A stretch of DNA of 64,000 nucleotides from Cerasicoccus sp. TK19100. GTDB taxonomy: Bacteria; Verrucomicrobiota; Verrucomicrobiia; Opitutales; Cerasicoccaceae. Shown here one piece after another: positions 24,563 through 34,700 of this stretch. The notes under the pieces are model-generated. The model was not told the DNA's origin and did not search any database. It saw nothing but the letters and a program-made list of their open reading frames with translations. Position 1 is the stretch's first letter, and each line of letters begins with the position of its first letter. Location: NCBI RefSeq assembly GCF_027257155.1, contig NZ_JAPWDU010000003.1, positions 124,001 through 188,000 on the forward strand. Reading direction: 5' to 3'. A program made the position numbers and the translations under genes.

Positions 24563-27004
24563 TTATTGCGGGGCCACGGTGGTCGTCGTCCGGGGGCGCG
24601 AGGGCTCGATGAAGGACTTCACCGAGTTCAGCCACATATCCTGCTGCTCCGGCGTGGAGAGGAACTCAAACCAGTTGATCGCGCGCATGTAATCCACTAA
24701 ATCCTCCAGGAAGCCGTAGGTGGAAAGCACCTCGTTTTGCTTCTGCACGAAGGCCTGGTTTTGCGCATCGAGCAGATCGACAATGCTCACCCGGCCCACG
24801 CGGTATTTCTCGGTGACGATGTCCAAATTCTTCTGGGCGCGGTCAGCGGCAATGCGGCTAAAACGGATGTCGCTGTAGCTGGAACTCAGCGAATACAGTG
24901 AGACCAGCACGCGCTCCTCGATGATCTGACGCGTCAACGAGCGGTCGTATTCCCGGCCACGGACGAGCGCCTTTTGCCGCAACACGTTGAAGACGCGGTT
25001 GCCCCCCTCGAAGATCGGAATGCTCGCCTGGAAGACGAACTGCCACTCATCCTTGGGCGTATTGGCCGAGCCCGGCAGCGACTCATAGGTGTCCTGCTGG
25101 AAGGTGTTCAGGTAATTAAAATTCACTCCGACATCCGGCACGAGGAAGCTGCGCTTGGCGGCACCGAGGCTTAGCTCCTGCGCGGTCACGCGGCGGTCAG
25201 CGACCTCCAGCTCCGGCGCGTGAGACATCGCATACTGCATCGAAAACAAGCGGAAACGCTGCGAGCGGGCTTCGCTGGTCAGCAGCTCCACCACGCGGCG
25301 CGAGGTGGTGTCGAACGCATCCGAGGACAGACCGATCTGCTCGGCGTCCCAAGTGGTGGCGAGATCGTCCTGCCCCATCACGCGATTCAGCGAGGTCAAC
25401 GCGGTTTGCACCTGGCTTTCGGCCAACGCAACGGTCGCACGGTCGGATGCCTCAGCCGCTTCAAAACGGTAAACTTCCTCCGGCCCCGAGGTGCCGACAT
25501 CCAGGCGCACGCGCGCCAGGCCGAGGTTCGTCCGCGTGACGTCCAGATTTTCTTTGGCGATGGCCAGGATGGACTTCGCGGTCAGGTAGCGCAGGTAGGC
25601 CACGGAGGAGACTTGGATCACGTCGGACTCCAGGCTCTGCTCCTGGTATTGCGCCACGTAGGATTCTTGCTCGGAAATACGGTAGCCGGTCACGATGTCG
25701 TCGTCGTAAACCATCTGCGACACGCCGATGCCCACGCTGTTGGACTGCCGCGGAATGGTGCCCAGCGAGTCGCGCGCGGCGGCGTCGTTGTTGCGCGTGT
25801 ATTGGTAAACCGCGTTCACCTGCGGCAGCATTTGCGAGAGCGCCTGACGCTGCGCTTCGTAAACGGCCTCCGTGTCTTCGCGGCGGGCGCGCAACTCGTA
25901 GTTGGCCTTGATTGCTAGCTCGACGGCCTGCACCAGCGTGAGCGGCACCGCGTTGATCTGCGGTGCCTCGCCACCGATTAGCACGGCGTCGAAGAGCATA
26001 TCCGTCGGCAGGTCGAAGTTAATCCCCGAGGCGGTGACTATATTCACGTAAAGCTTCTTTTCCACGCGAAAGAGCGCATCGATCTGCGTGGAGGTGCGCC
26101 CCTCAAGGAGTTCCTTGATATTGAGCGCGGCGCGGCGGGCCAGCTGTGTGCGGAGATCCGGCATCGTGCCAAACAAAAATCCTTCAGCAACGCCGGACTC
26201 CCCCGTCATCGCAAAGGTCGGGATCGCGCGGGCGTTGATGCCGGTAATGTAGTCCTCCAGCTGATCTTCACTCGGGAAGCGAAGTGGCGGGAAAAAGAAC
26301 ACCGCCTCGGCGCGGTCGGGCGTAGCGCGGAGGGAATCCGCCGCCGTTGCGCTGAGCGGAATAAAGCCGTGCGTGATGCCCAGGTCCGTGTCCATCTTGT
26401 TGAGCAGCGCGGCGATCTGGCCGTCTTCCTTCACGTCGTTCAGGTAGGCATCCGTCACCGCGTAGAGCACCTTGTCAAAACCGACCAGGTCGTGGAATTT
26501 CTTCACGTCGTCCTGCAGCGAAATGTCGGACACGATCACCGATAAATTTTCAATCTGCGAACGGCCGTTCTTAATAAACGGCGCGACGATCTTCGGGTCC
26601 TGCACGTATGCACCGATGCAGGGCTTGTTGAGGGTCAACGCGCCGCTGGCCGCCTCCTCCAGGCTGAAGTAGCCTTGCAGGATGACCATATCGATGGATG
26701 GATCGTCCAGGGCCCGCTTGAGCGCCAAACGAGCGCCGCCGGGAAACCAGTTTGCATTGAAGTCGGCATCTTCGCGGAAGACCACGGTGTGCTTGCTTTT
26801 GAGCAGCGCTGTCGTCTCCTTTTTCACCGCTTCGATCATGGCGTCGAGGATGTAGGACGGCCCGTCGCGCACGATGGCGATGGTGAGCGTAGGCGGGGCT
26901 TCCTCCACCGTCACATCAGGACTTTGGGCATAGGAAACGGTGCTCGAGAGCAGTCCGAGACATACAAGGCGCAGCAGCGCGTGGAACCAATTTTTCAACG
27001 ACAT
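24563..27004 (-). CDS. TolC-type outer membrane efflux protein with N-terminal solute-binding-like domain
   Basis: The 813-residue last gene of an RND efflux operon. A signal peptide (1-26) is followed by a domain at about 38-330 resembling the ABC solute-binding family PF04392: segment PSIDMVILQGYFSLEEAA, an opposing lobe with ITGINARAIPTFAMTGESGV and the C-terminal ARRAALNIKELLEGR helix. From about residue 353 a standard outer membrane efflux (OEP) domain follows (LTLVQAVELAIKANYELRARRE start, second half from GVNFNYLN). TolC N-termini are periplasmic, so the extra domain should sit at the periplasmic entrance. Ordinary TolC proteins are 430-500 residues, so this is clearly a fusion. The reading frame is uninterrupted. 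Confidence 0.85.
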   Translation of the reverse strand: MSLKNWFHALLRLVCLGLLSSTVSYAQSPDVTVEEAPPTLTIAIVRDGPSYILDAMIEAVKKETTALLKSKHTVVFREDADFNANWFPGGARLALKRALDDPSIDMVILQGYFSLEEAASGALTLNKPCIGAYVQDPKIVAPFIKNGRSQIENLSVIVSDISLQDDVKKFHDLVGFDKVLYAVTDAYLNDVKEDGQIAALLNKMDTDLGITHGFIPLSATAADSLRATPDRAEAVFFFPPLRFPSEDQLEDYITGINARAIPTFAMTGESGVAEGFLFGTMPDLRTQLARRAALNIKELLEGRTSTQIDALFRVEKKLYVNIVTASGINFDLPTDMLFDAVLIGGEAPQINAVPLTLVQAVELAIKANYELRARREDTEAVYEAQRQALSQMLPQVNAVYQYTRNNDAAARDSLGTIPRQSNSVGIGVSQMVYDDDIVTGYRISEQESYVAQYQEQSLESDVIQVSSVAYLRYLTAKSILAIAKENLDVTRTNLGLARVRLDVGTSGPEEVYRFEAAEASDRATVALAESQVQTALTSLNRVMGQDDLATTWDAEQIGLSSDAFDTTSRRVVELLTSEARSQRFRLFSMQYAMSHAPELEVADRRVTAQELSLGAAKRSFLVPDVGVNFNYLNTFQQDTYESLPGSANTPKDEWQFVFQASIPIFEGGNRVFNVLRQKALVRGREYDRSLTRQIIEERVLVSLYSLSSSYSDIRFSRIAADRAQKNLDIVTEKYRVGRVSIVDLLDAQNQAFVQKQNEVLSTYGFLEDLVDYMRAINWFEFLSTPEQQDMWLNSVKSFIEPSRPRTTTTVAPQ

Positions 27005-27010
27005 GGTAAA

Positions 27011-30000
27011 TCAAGTAGGTTCTTCAATCGGCTTGGGCTTGCGACCGAATTTCTCCGAAACGGATTGAACGACGTAATAAAGCATCGGCACCACGACCAC
27101 GCTAACCACGGTGGCGACAACCATGCCGCCAAACACCGCCGTACCAATCGCCTTGCGGCTTTCCGCGCCAGCACCCGTGGCGATGAGCAAGGGGATGACC
27201 CCGAGGATAAACGAAAACGCCGTCATCAACACCGCGCGGAAACGCAGACGCGCCGCCGAGAGGGCCGCGTCAAAAATCGGCATCCCGTCGTCACGCTGGG
27301 CCTTGGCGAACTCCACGATAAGAATCGCGCTTTTGGTGGATAGGCCAATGAGCAGCACGATGCCGATCTTGGTGTAAATATTGTTGTCGTAGCCGCGCGC
27401 CATGAGCGCCGCGACCGCACCCAGCAGCGCCGTGGGCACCGCCAGACAGACCGAGATGGGCAGCGTCCAGCTTTCATACTGCGCGGCAAGCACCAGGTAA
27501 ACGAGCACGATCGCCAACCCGAAAATCACCGCCGTGCCGCCCTGCGCGATCTTCTCCTGATAAGAGAGGTCCGTCCAGTCGTAGCCAAAGGCCGCGGGCA
27601 AATTCTTCTCCGCCATGTTTTCAATGACCTCCATCGCATCACCCGAGCTGAAACCCGGTGCTGGACTCCCCAGGATTTTCACCGACGGATACATGTTGTA
27701 ACGGGTGATCGTTTGCGGGCCGAGCGTCTCCTGCACATCGATGAAGTTCGCCAGCGGAGCCATCTCGCCGCTCGGCGTTTTGATCTCCAGCTTGCCGATG
27801 TCTCCGGGCTGCGCGCGATAATCACTGCCAGCCTGCGCATAGACTTTGAACACGCGGCCAAAGTCGGTATAGTCGTTAATGTAATTCGAGCCGAGGTAAG
27901 TCTGGAGCGCACCCCAAATGCTACCCAGCGGAATGCCGCGATTCATGACTTGCTCGCGGTTCACGTCGATAAACAACTGCGGGACATTCGCACGGAACGG
28001 CGTGTACATGCCTGTGAGCGCGGTCTGGGCGTTACCGGCCTCGATCACGTAATCGGCGGTTTGCTGCAATGCCTGCAGCCCGACACCCTGCCGGTCCTCC
28101 AGCATGAAGGTAAAGCCGCCGCTCAGGCCCAAGCCCGGCAGCGAAGGCACGGGGAAGCTGAACGCCAAGGCATCCTGCAACTTGCTGAGGCGCTGATTGA
28201 GCGCTCCAATAATCATCGACTGATGCTCCTCGGGTGGGCGCTCGGACCAGTCTTTAAAGACCACCACCGCGAAGCCGGTGTTTGAGGCAACGGCACCGTC
28301 GATCAGCGAATAACCGGAAATCGTCAGGTAGCGGGCGACGCCGGGAATATCCTCCACGACACCATCCACCTGCTCCATCACGGCGCGGGTGCGGTCAAGT
28401 GCGGAGGCCTCGGGCAGTTGCACACTCGTCAGGCAGTAGCCCTCGTCTTCCTGCGGCACGAAACCACCGGGCAGATTAATGAAGCCCCAACCCGAGAGAA
28501 CCACGAGGCCTACAAAGACCACAATGCCGATCGCCGCCTTGCGCAGCGCAAACTTTACCACGCCATGGTAGCCGCTGGTGGTCGAATCCATGCCACGATT
28601 GAAGAGGCGGAAGAACCATGGTGTCTTGCCGCTGGACTTCTTGAGCAGCACACCGCAGAGCGCCGGGCTGAGGGTGAGCGCGTTGATGGAGCTAAAGACC
28701 GTCGCGATGGCAATCGTCAGCGCGAACTGGCGGAACAGTGTGCCGGAAATACCGCTCATGAACGCTGTCGGGATAAACACCGCCAGCAACACAAGCGTCG
28801 TCGCAACGACCGGCCCGGTCACGTCGACCATCGTCTTCATGGCGGCCTCCTTCGGGCTCATGCCATGCTCCTCGATGTTGATCGTGCAGTTTTCCACGAC
28901 GACGATGGCGTCGTCCACCACGATACCGATCACCAGCACCAGGCCAAACAAAGTCAGCGTGTTAATCGAAAAGCCCATCACCGCCATGACCGCAAAGGTG
29001 CCGATCAGCGACACGGGAATCGTCATCGAGGGAATCAGGGTCGCGCGGAAATTTTGCAGGAAAACATAGACCGTGAACACCACAAGCAACAGCGTGATGA
29101 ACAGCGTCTCGACCACCTCGGAAATCGACGCGCGGATGGCCACGCTGTCGTCATAAACGATGTCGTAGGATACGCCCTGGGGAAAATTCTTTGAGAGCTC
29201 CACGAGCTTGGCTTTCACACCGTCGACAACGTTGATCGCGTTGGCACCGGGTATCTGGTAAATCGCAAAAGCGGCGCAGTCCTTCCCGTTGAAGCTGGAT
29301 GCGAGGCGATACGACTCCGAGCCGATCTCGACCCGCGCCACGTCCTTGATACGCAGCGCACCGCCATCACTCGTTGAGCGAATAATGATTTCCTGAAATT
29401 CCTCGGGGTCGACGAGGCGTCCCTGCACATTGACCGTTAGCTGAAACGGCTGGTCCTTGGGGGCGGGTGGTTCCCCGATCGAACCGGCGGCCACCTGCAC
29501 ATTCTGCTGCTGCACGGCGGCAACGATTTCATCAACGGACACCTTGCGGGTCGTCATTTTCTGCGGGTCGAGCCAAATGCGCATGGCGTATTTACCCACG
29601 CCGAAGGTCTGCACCTCACCAACGCCGTTGACGCGGGCCACTTCGTCCTTGATGCGTAATTCAAGGTAGTTGGACAGGAAAACGTCGTCATAAGAGCCGT
29701 CGGGCGAGGTCAGCGCCACATACATGTTGGCGACTGAAGACTTCTTTTTGACCGTGACCCCCATCCGCTGGACCTCTTGCGGCAGCTGTGACTGCGCCTT
29801 GGAAACGCGGTTCTGGGTGAGAACGTTCGACATGTCCTGATCCACACCGGACTCGAAGGTGACGGTAAGGCTCATCGTGCCGTCGTTCGCCGACACGCTG
29901 GACATATAAATCATGTTTTCGACGCCGTTGACCTCCTGCTCGATGGGCGAGGCCACCGTCTCGGCGACCGTTTGCGCATTGGCACCGGGATAGACCGCGG

Positions 30001-30139
30001 AAATCGTCACCTGCGGCGGGGCGATCTCCGGGTAGCGCTCGATCGGCAGCGAAATGAGCGCAAACGCGCCCAGCAGCATGATCACAATAGAAATGACCGC
30101 AGCAAAGATCGGCCGGCGAATGAAGAAGTGGCTGAACAT
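27011..30139 (-). CDS. RND multidrug efflux pump, HAE1/AcrB type
   Basis: Inner membrane proton-driven transporter of a tripartite efflux system, 1042 residues from the ATG at 30139 (start FSHFFIRRPIFA is typical; an upstream in-frame start adds 17 basic residues). It has two sets of six helices and two periplasmic loops. The proton relay is complete: the Asp pair in VIGIVVDDAIVVVEN (helix 4) and Lys in GLSTKSAILIVEFAK (helix 10). Four bases separate it from the adaptor gene and six from TolC, so the three are one operon. Drug, dye or lipid substrates are not predictable. Confidence 0.95.
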   Translation of the reverse strand: MFSHFFIRRPIFAAVISIVIMLLGAFALISLPIERYPEIAPPQVTISAVYPGANAQTVAETVASPIEQEVNGVENMIYMSSVSANDGTMSLTVTFESGVDQDMSNVLTQNRVSKAQSQLPQEVQRMGVTVKKKSSVANMYVALTSPDGSYDDVFLSNYLELRIKDEVARVNGVGEVQTFGVGKYAMRIWLDPQKMTTRKVSVDEIVAAVQQQNVQVAAGSIGEPPAPKDQPFQLTVNVQGRLVDPEEFQEIIIRSTSDGGALRIKDVARVEIGSESYRLASSFNGKDCAAFAIYQIPGANAINVVDGVKAKLVELSKNFPQGVSYDIVYDDSVAIRASISEVVETLFITLLLVVFTVYVFLQNFRATLIPSMTIPVSLIGTFAVMAVMGFSINTLTLFGLVLVIGIVVDDAIVVVENCTINIEEHGMSPKEAAMKTMVDVTGPVVATTLVLLAVFIPTAFMSGISGTLFRQFALTIAIATVFSSINALTLSPALCGVLLKKSSGKTPWFFRLFNRGMDSTTSGYHGVVKFALRKAAIGIVVFVGLVVLSGWGFINLPGGFVPQEDEGYCLTSVQLPEASALDRTRAVMEQVDGVVEDIPGVARYLTISGYSLIDGAVASNTGFAVVVFKDWSERPPEEHQSMIIGALNQRLSKLQDALAFSFPVPSLPGLGLSGGFTFMLEDRQGVGLQALQQTADYVIEAGNAQTALTGMYTPFRANVPQLFIDVNREQVMNRGIPLGSIWGALQTYLGSNYINDYTDFGRVFKVYAQAGSDYRAQPGDIGKLEIKTPSGEMAPLANFIDVQETLGPQTITRYNMYPSVKILGSPAPGFSSGDAMEVIENMAEKNLPAAFGYDWTDLSYQEKIAQGGTAVIFGLAIVLVYLVLAAQYESWTLPISVCLAVPTALLGAVAALMARGYDNNIYTKIGIVLLIGLSTKSAILIVEFAKAQRDDGMPIFDAALSAARLRFRAVLMTAFSFILGVIPLLIATGAGAESRKAIGTAVFGGMVVATVVSVVVVPMLYYVVQSVSEKFGRKPKPIEEPT

Positions 30140-30143
30140 CGGA

Positions 30144-31271
30144 TTATTCCGGTTGTGGGACGGCCTGTTCTTCGATTTTGACCGGGGCACCCGGGCGGGC
30201 GCGCTGGATGCCGTTGACGATCAATTTTTCCCCGGCTTCCAATCCCTCCTCCAAGATAATGCCCTGCTCCACACGCGGACCCTTCTTGACGTAGCGGATT
30301 TCAACGATGTTGTTCTCCCCCACAACGAGCACGAAATCACCCGCCAGGTCCTTTTGGATGACCGTTTCCGGCACAACGATGGCGCTCTCCCGTTTGTTGG
30401 CAAAACGCACATTACCGAACAACCCGGGATAGAGCATGCGGTCGGGGTTCGGGAAAACGGCGCGGATCTCGATGGTGCCCGTCTGGGTGTCCACCTGGTT
30501 GTCCGCGTAGTCGACCTCGCCTTCATGCTTAAAAATGGAACCGTCCGCCAATTCAAGAGACACCTTGATGCGGGCGTCCTTATTCTTGGCCTTCATGGAG
30601 CGGTCGATCTTCTGATATTGCAGAAAAGTCCGCTCATCGACGTTGAAGTAAAAGTAAATCGGGTCGAGGCTCACGACGCGCGCCAGTTGCTGGCTAATGC
30701 CCGGCCCGACGAGGTTACCCGGGGAGACAAACTCGCGCGACATCTGCCCGGCAATCGGGGACTTGATCTTCGTATAGCCGACATCCAGCTCGGCTCGCGC
30801 GACATCGGCTTTGGCCTGCTCGACACCGCCTTTGGCCAGATCGAGATCCGCCTCAGACTGGAGCATTTCCAGCTCGGAAATCGCCTGCGTTGCGAACAGC
30901 TCCTTGTTGCGCTTGTAGGTGGTGTCCGCCAGATCGCGCGAGGCAACGGCGCTGGAGAGCTTGCCCTGCGCGGCCTCGAGATTGGCCTGAAACTCGACGG
31001 GATCGATCGTGAACAGCACCTGGCCCTTCTCTACAATCGCTCCGTCCTCAAAATCCTGTGATTCCAGGAAGCCCTGAACGCGGGCCACGATATCCACGAC
31101 ATTGACGGCGGCGGTTTGGCCGGGCATGCTATCGTAAACCGTAACCGCTTGCGGCTCGACATCCTTAACGGAAACCGATGGCGGTGGAGGTTCGGCGAAT
31201 TCGTTGCGCTTGGGACAGCCAGCCAGAACCAACATCCCAAGCATAGAGATCGATAAAATGTGCAAACGCAT
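30144..31271 (-). CDS. RND periplasmic adaptor (membrane fusion) lipoprotein
   Basis: First gene of the efflux operon, 375 residues. A lipobox (LVLAGC, about 14-19) predicts lipid anchoring in the inner membrane. The order is that of AcrA: a lipoyl half-motif near 60-90 (VARVQGFLESQDFEDG), an alpha-hairpin (about 95-165), the second lipoyl half with GYTKIKSPIAGQMS, a beta-barrel, and a membrane-proximal domain. It bridges the RND pump and the TolC-like protein. Confidence 0.94.
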   Translation of the reverse strand: MRLHILSISMLGMLVLAGCPKRNEFAEPPPPSVSVKDVEPQAVTVYDSMPGQTAAVNVVDIVARVQGFLESQDFEDGAIVEKGQVLFTIDPVEFQANLEAAQGKLSSAVASRDLADTTYKRNKELFATQAISELEMLQSEADLDLAKGGVEQAKADVARAELDVGYTKIKSPIAGQMSREFVSPGNLVGPGISQQLARVVSLDPIYFYFNVDERTFLQYQKIDRSMKAKNKDARIKVSLELADGSIFKHEGEVDYADNQVDTQTGTIEIRAVFPNPDRMLYPGLFGNVRFANKRESAIVVPETVIQKDLAGDFVLVVGENNIVEIRYVKKGPRVEQGIILEEGLEAGEKLIVNGIQRARPGAPVKIEEQAVPQPE

Positions 31272-31344
31272 AGCAACAGTGTTCTAAACTGATACTTAGC
31301 CTGACACAATGCGGACTGCAACCTCCGTTTCGCCTCAATTGCCC

Positions 31345-31731
31345 TTAAGACTTTTTACCGGGGAGCAAACAGAGCGGGGCGAGAATCAGCGCGCCCAAGA
31401 CCACCACGGCAATCATGAGCCCTGAAAGCTTGGCACCATACAGCGCCAACAGCGCAACGGCACCGGCCGGAAAAACCAACAACATCGAATACATGCCGTT
31501 CCATCCCATGTCATTCAATCGGCGGATGGCCTGAGTCAACAGGATGGACGCCCCCACCACTCCGGTGAGGATGCCCAGGAATACGATCAGGCCGGATAAA
31601 TGATGATTGGTGTGCAACCACTGATAGATGCCCTCCATCACCAAAACGGATACTGCTGCGATAGCGACAAACGAAATAATGAAGCCGAGCGGCCCACGCT
31701 TGCCGCGCATATCGAGGTAGGAATTTATCAT
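31345..31731 (-). CDS. DUF805 membrane protein
   Basis: A 128-residue protein with four hydrophobic helices (about 15-33, 45-65, 80-98, 105-121) and the DUF805 signature QAIRRLNDMGWNGMY between helices 2 and 3. The family (YhaH and others) has no known activity. It starts 10 bp after the stop of the giant RCC1/CARDB gene and is probably cotranscribed with it; 73 bp separate it from the efflux operon. Confidence 0.82.
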   Translation of the reverse strand: MINSYLDMRGKRGPLGFIISFVAIAAVSVLVMEGIYQWLHTNHHLSGLIVFLGILTGVVGASILLTQAIRRLNDMGWNGMYSMLLVFPAGAVALLALYGAKLSGLMIAVVVLGALILAPLCLLPGKKS

Positions 31732-31741
31732 AGGGGTAGGA

Positions 31742-34700
31742 TTAGTTTGTCGGAACGCTCACCACCGCGTCATTGGAATAGTTCGAAGTGCCGCCCGTTG
31801 ACACTGCACGAACGCGGTAGGTGTAGGTATTACCTGGAGAAGCAGTATCGTCCTCAAAGCGGAAGTTGCCATTGGACGATGCGTAAAGAACCACCGCAAT
31901 GATTTCAGCATCATCATTACCCGTCTGACGTTCAATGTGGTATGCGCCATTAAGAGCAGCATTAGACTCAGAATATACCTGTGGGCCCGTCCAATTCAAA
32001 ACGACATGCTGGAATTCGCCGTCGAAATAAAAGAGACTGCCCAGGAGATTGGTCGGATCGCCAGTCGGTGCTTGTGAAGTCGGGGTAATGAGCAAGCGCA
32101 TGAAGCGGCTTCCATTGTATGGGACCTCATCACGCACCGTAACCCGTGCCGTGTAAACTTGCTGGACGGAGCTGACGTTACCCTCAACGGCCATCACGAG
32201 TGGGTCGTATAGGAGACCATTGAAACCTGTAAGGCTTCGCTCACCCTGAATTTCGTTATATGGAGGCGATATCGTGGTAATCGTCGACAAGTTGTTTGGA
32301 TCATCACCAGCCTGAACATCGATGCGGAAGTCCGATGCGCGGGTATTGAAATCAAAGCTCATGACAAGGAACTCATCGTCACCGAAGGGCTCGACGTCAT
32401 AACTCAGAAGGCCGTTGCTATAATCCGGGCGATATAAAACCGGCAACTCTTGTCCCGCAGGTGATGGCGTCGGGTTCAACCCGAGAGCGTATGACATAAA
32501 ACTCGTCTGATTCGGAAAGCCCGGGAGCAGGGACACATTTGGATCCGTGAGACTGTCGTCACCAGGGGCCACAATGACATAGTCGCTGAAAGCAGGCTGG
32601 CCCGTATAAAGTCCAAAGTTTTCAAAAAACGCAAAGGCCACTTGTCCTTGCGCATTAACAATCCCATAAGGCACTGGCACGATATTGAAATCGGTGTTGA
32701 AGAAGAAGGTGTTCGTCTCACTGGATTCCAGAATGTCATCGTTGATATCTACAGTCGCGATGAAGTAATAATAGTATTTGTTCATCTCGTAGAGATTCTC
32801 ATAAATTTCATTCGAATCTTCCGGTTCATCGGCATTAACAGCGCCAATGCCAACGAGCACTTCTAGCACGGTGGGTAAGTCGAACTGATGAATAATACTC
32901 GTAGTGCCGCCATTGGGATATTGGGCGCTTACTTCCGGTAAGAACAAGCTTTGCTCGACGGGCTCATAGATCTTGATGGGCAATTCGTTAGTGAATTCAT
33001 CGCTGGTCTTAAGCCGCGCGTAGAGCCCCAACTGAACCGAGAAAGTATCCGATTCCGTAATCGTGCCTAAACCGATATTAGTAATATCGTAAGTGATGTA
33101 GGCTGGTTGCTCCGGATGGTAAGGATACGTGCTCGACAGTGTCCTTTCATTGCGGATCACCAGATTTGGCGCACGCACGATGATAAAGCCCGGGCCTTGC
33201 GTCGAGGTGTTGTTCGACAGAGTGAATTCACCAACCGTCGTCGACGCATCAAACTGCAGCAGAACGAAATAATTTCCGGCCGGAGTCGTAAATGGCAGAT
33301 TCAGGTTCGCCTGGAAAATGATCTGGTTACCGTTATTGAGCACATTGGACTGTGCAAAGTTACCAAGATCCACATCATCTTCGTTGCCAAAAATTTGGTC
33401 GAGAGACAGGTGGACGGACAGATTGGTCGGGTCCAGAAAATCATTGGTCGTGCTGTTGGGCGGTCCGACATTAAAGTTCGCGCCACGGTTAATGACCGAC
33501 ACCGAGACGGGCAGACGACCGGTGCCGTTCGCATCATCCAAAATGTAGGTGCCCGGAGTGACGACCACCGACTGGATGGACATGTCCACATTGCTCACCG
33601 GAATATACTGGAAATTGTAAGGCGTAGGAGCGACACGGGCAAATGCATTGGCATCGGCGCTGTTTTGCTCGTAGGTCCACTCAATTCTCCAAGGGTAAGC
33701 ATAAGCGCCACCATCGTATAACTCGGAATTTTCATCGATAACGATGTTCACCATCTGGTATCCGTTCACACCGCCCTTAAGCTCTACCTCAAAGGCAATG
33801 GGGTTAGTCGGTGTGCTCCCAGCTGCCATGATGGGATTGTTGCCCGCATCGAATAGACGATAAGACAATGCATCCGCGTCGGCGTCATCCTCATCCGTCG
33901 TTGAGCTAATCAGCCACGGCGCATAAATCACCACTGGGCCAGTGTTCATCGTGCCTTGGTCGGCAAGATCATAGCTGAAGGATTGCGACGTGCCTTGCGC
34001 TAAACCACTAACTTCGTAGGTAAGTTCATTCGGTGCACTGGTATCAGGAATCGAAACCCAAGCTCCGGAATTAGTGACATTTGCCAACAGCGATGGATCC
34101 GGGTTGGAGCGGTTAAACTCGTTGGTGTCCGGCAGGGGGTCGAGAATCTGCAAGCCGTCGATAAATGCATTGGCATCCGGATTGTCGCTGAGCTTGGTGA
34201 AATTCCAACGCATCGTGTGCGGGCCGCCACTTACAATGAAGGCAACTTGCTGCCAACCGGTGTTGCCAGAGATGCTCGCATTACTCGCATCGACGGCATA
34301 CTCCTTCGTCGGCAGGGTTTGCACCTCACCGTCGACCGAGAAGCTCAGCGTATCGAGGTTGGTGTCACCATTGGTCCGCCACCAGAATTTAACCAGTGAA
34401 GGCCGGGTGAAATCATAAGTCAGGTTCATTACGGCCGACTGGCCTGCCTCCATGTTGCTCTGATTCAAGTCAATCGAGACCACACGCCCATCGCCCAGCG
34501 GTGAGCTTTCGTCGTCAATACCGAGGAAGACGAATGAATTCGAATCCGGCACAAAGTTCGGTGCCTCCAGATCAACTCGCGCATAGCCGGTGGTGCTGCT
34601 CGGCGATTGCGTAAATGTCCAGGTAATCGTCCAGGGATATGGGTGATTCGTGCCATTCACATAAAGTGGTGAATCTTGGTCGACCACGATCTCCACCGGC

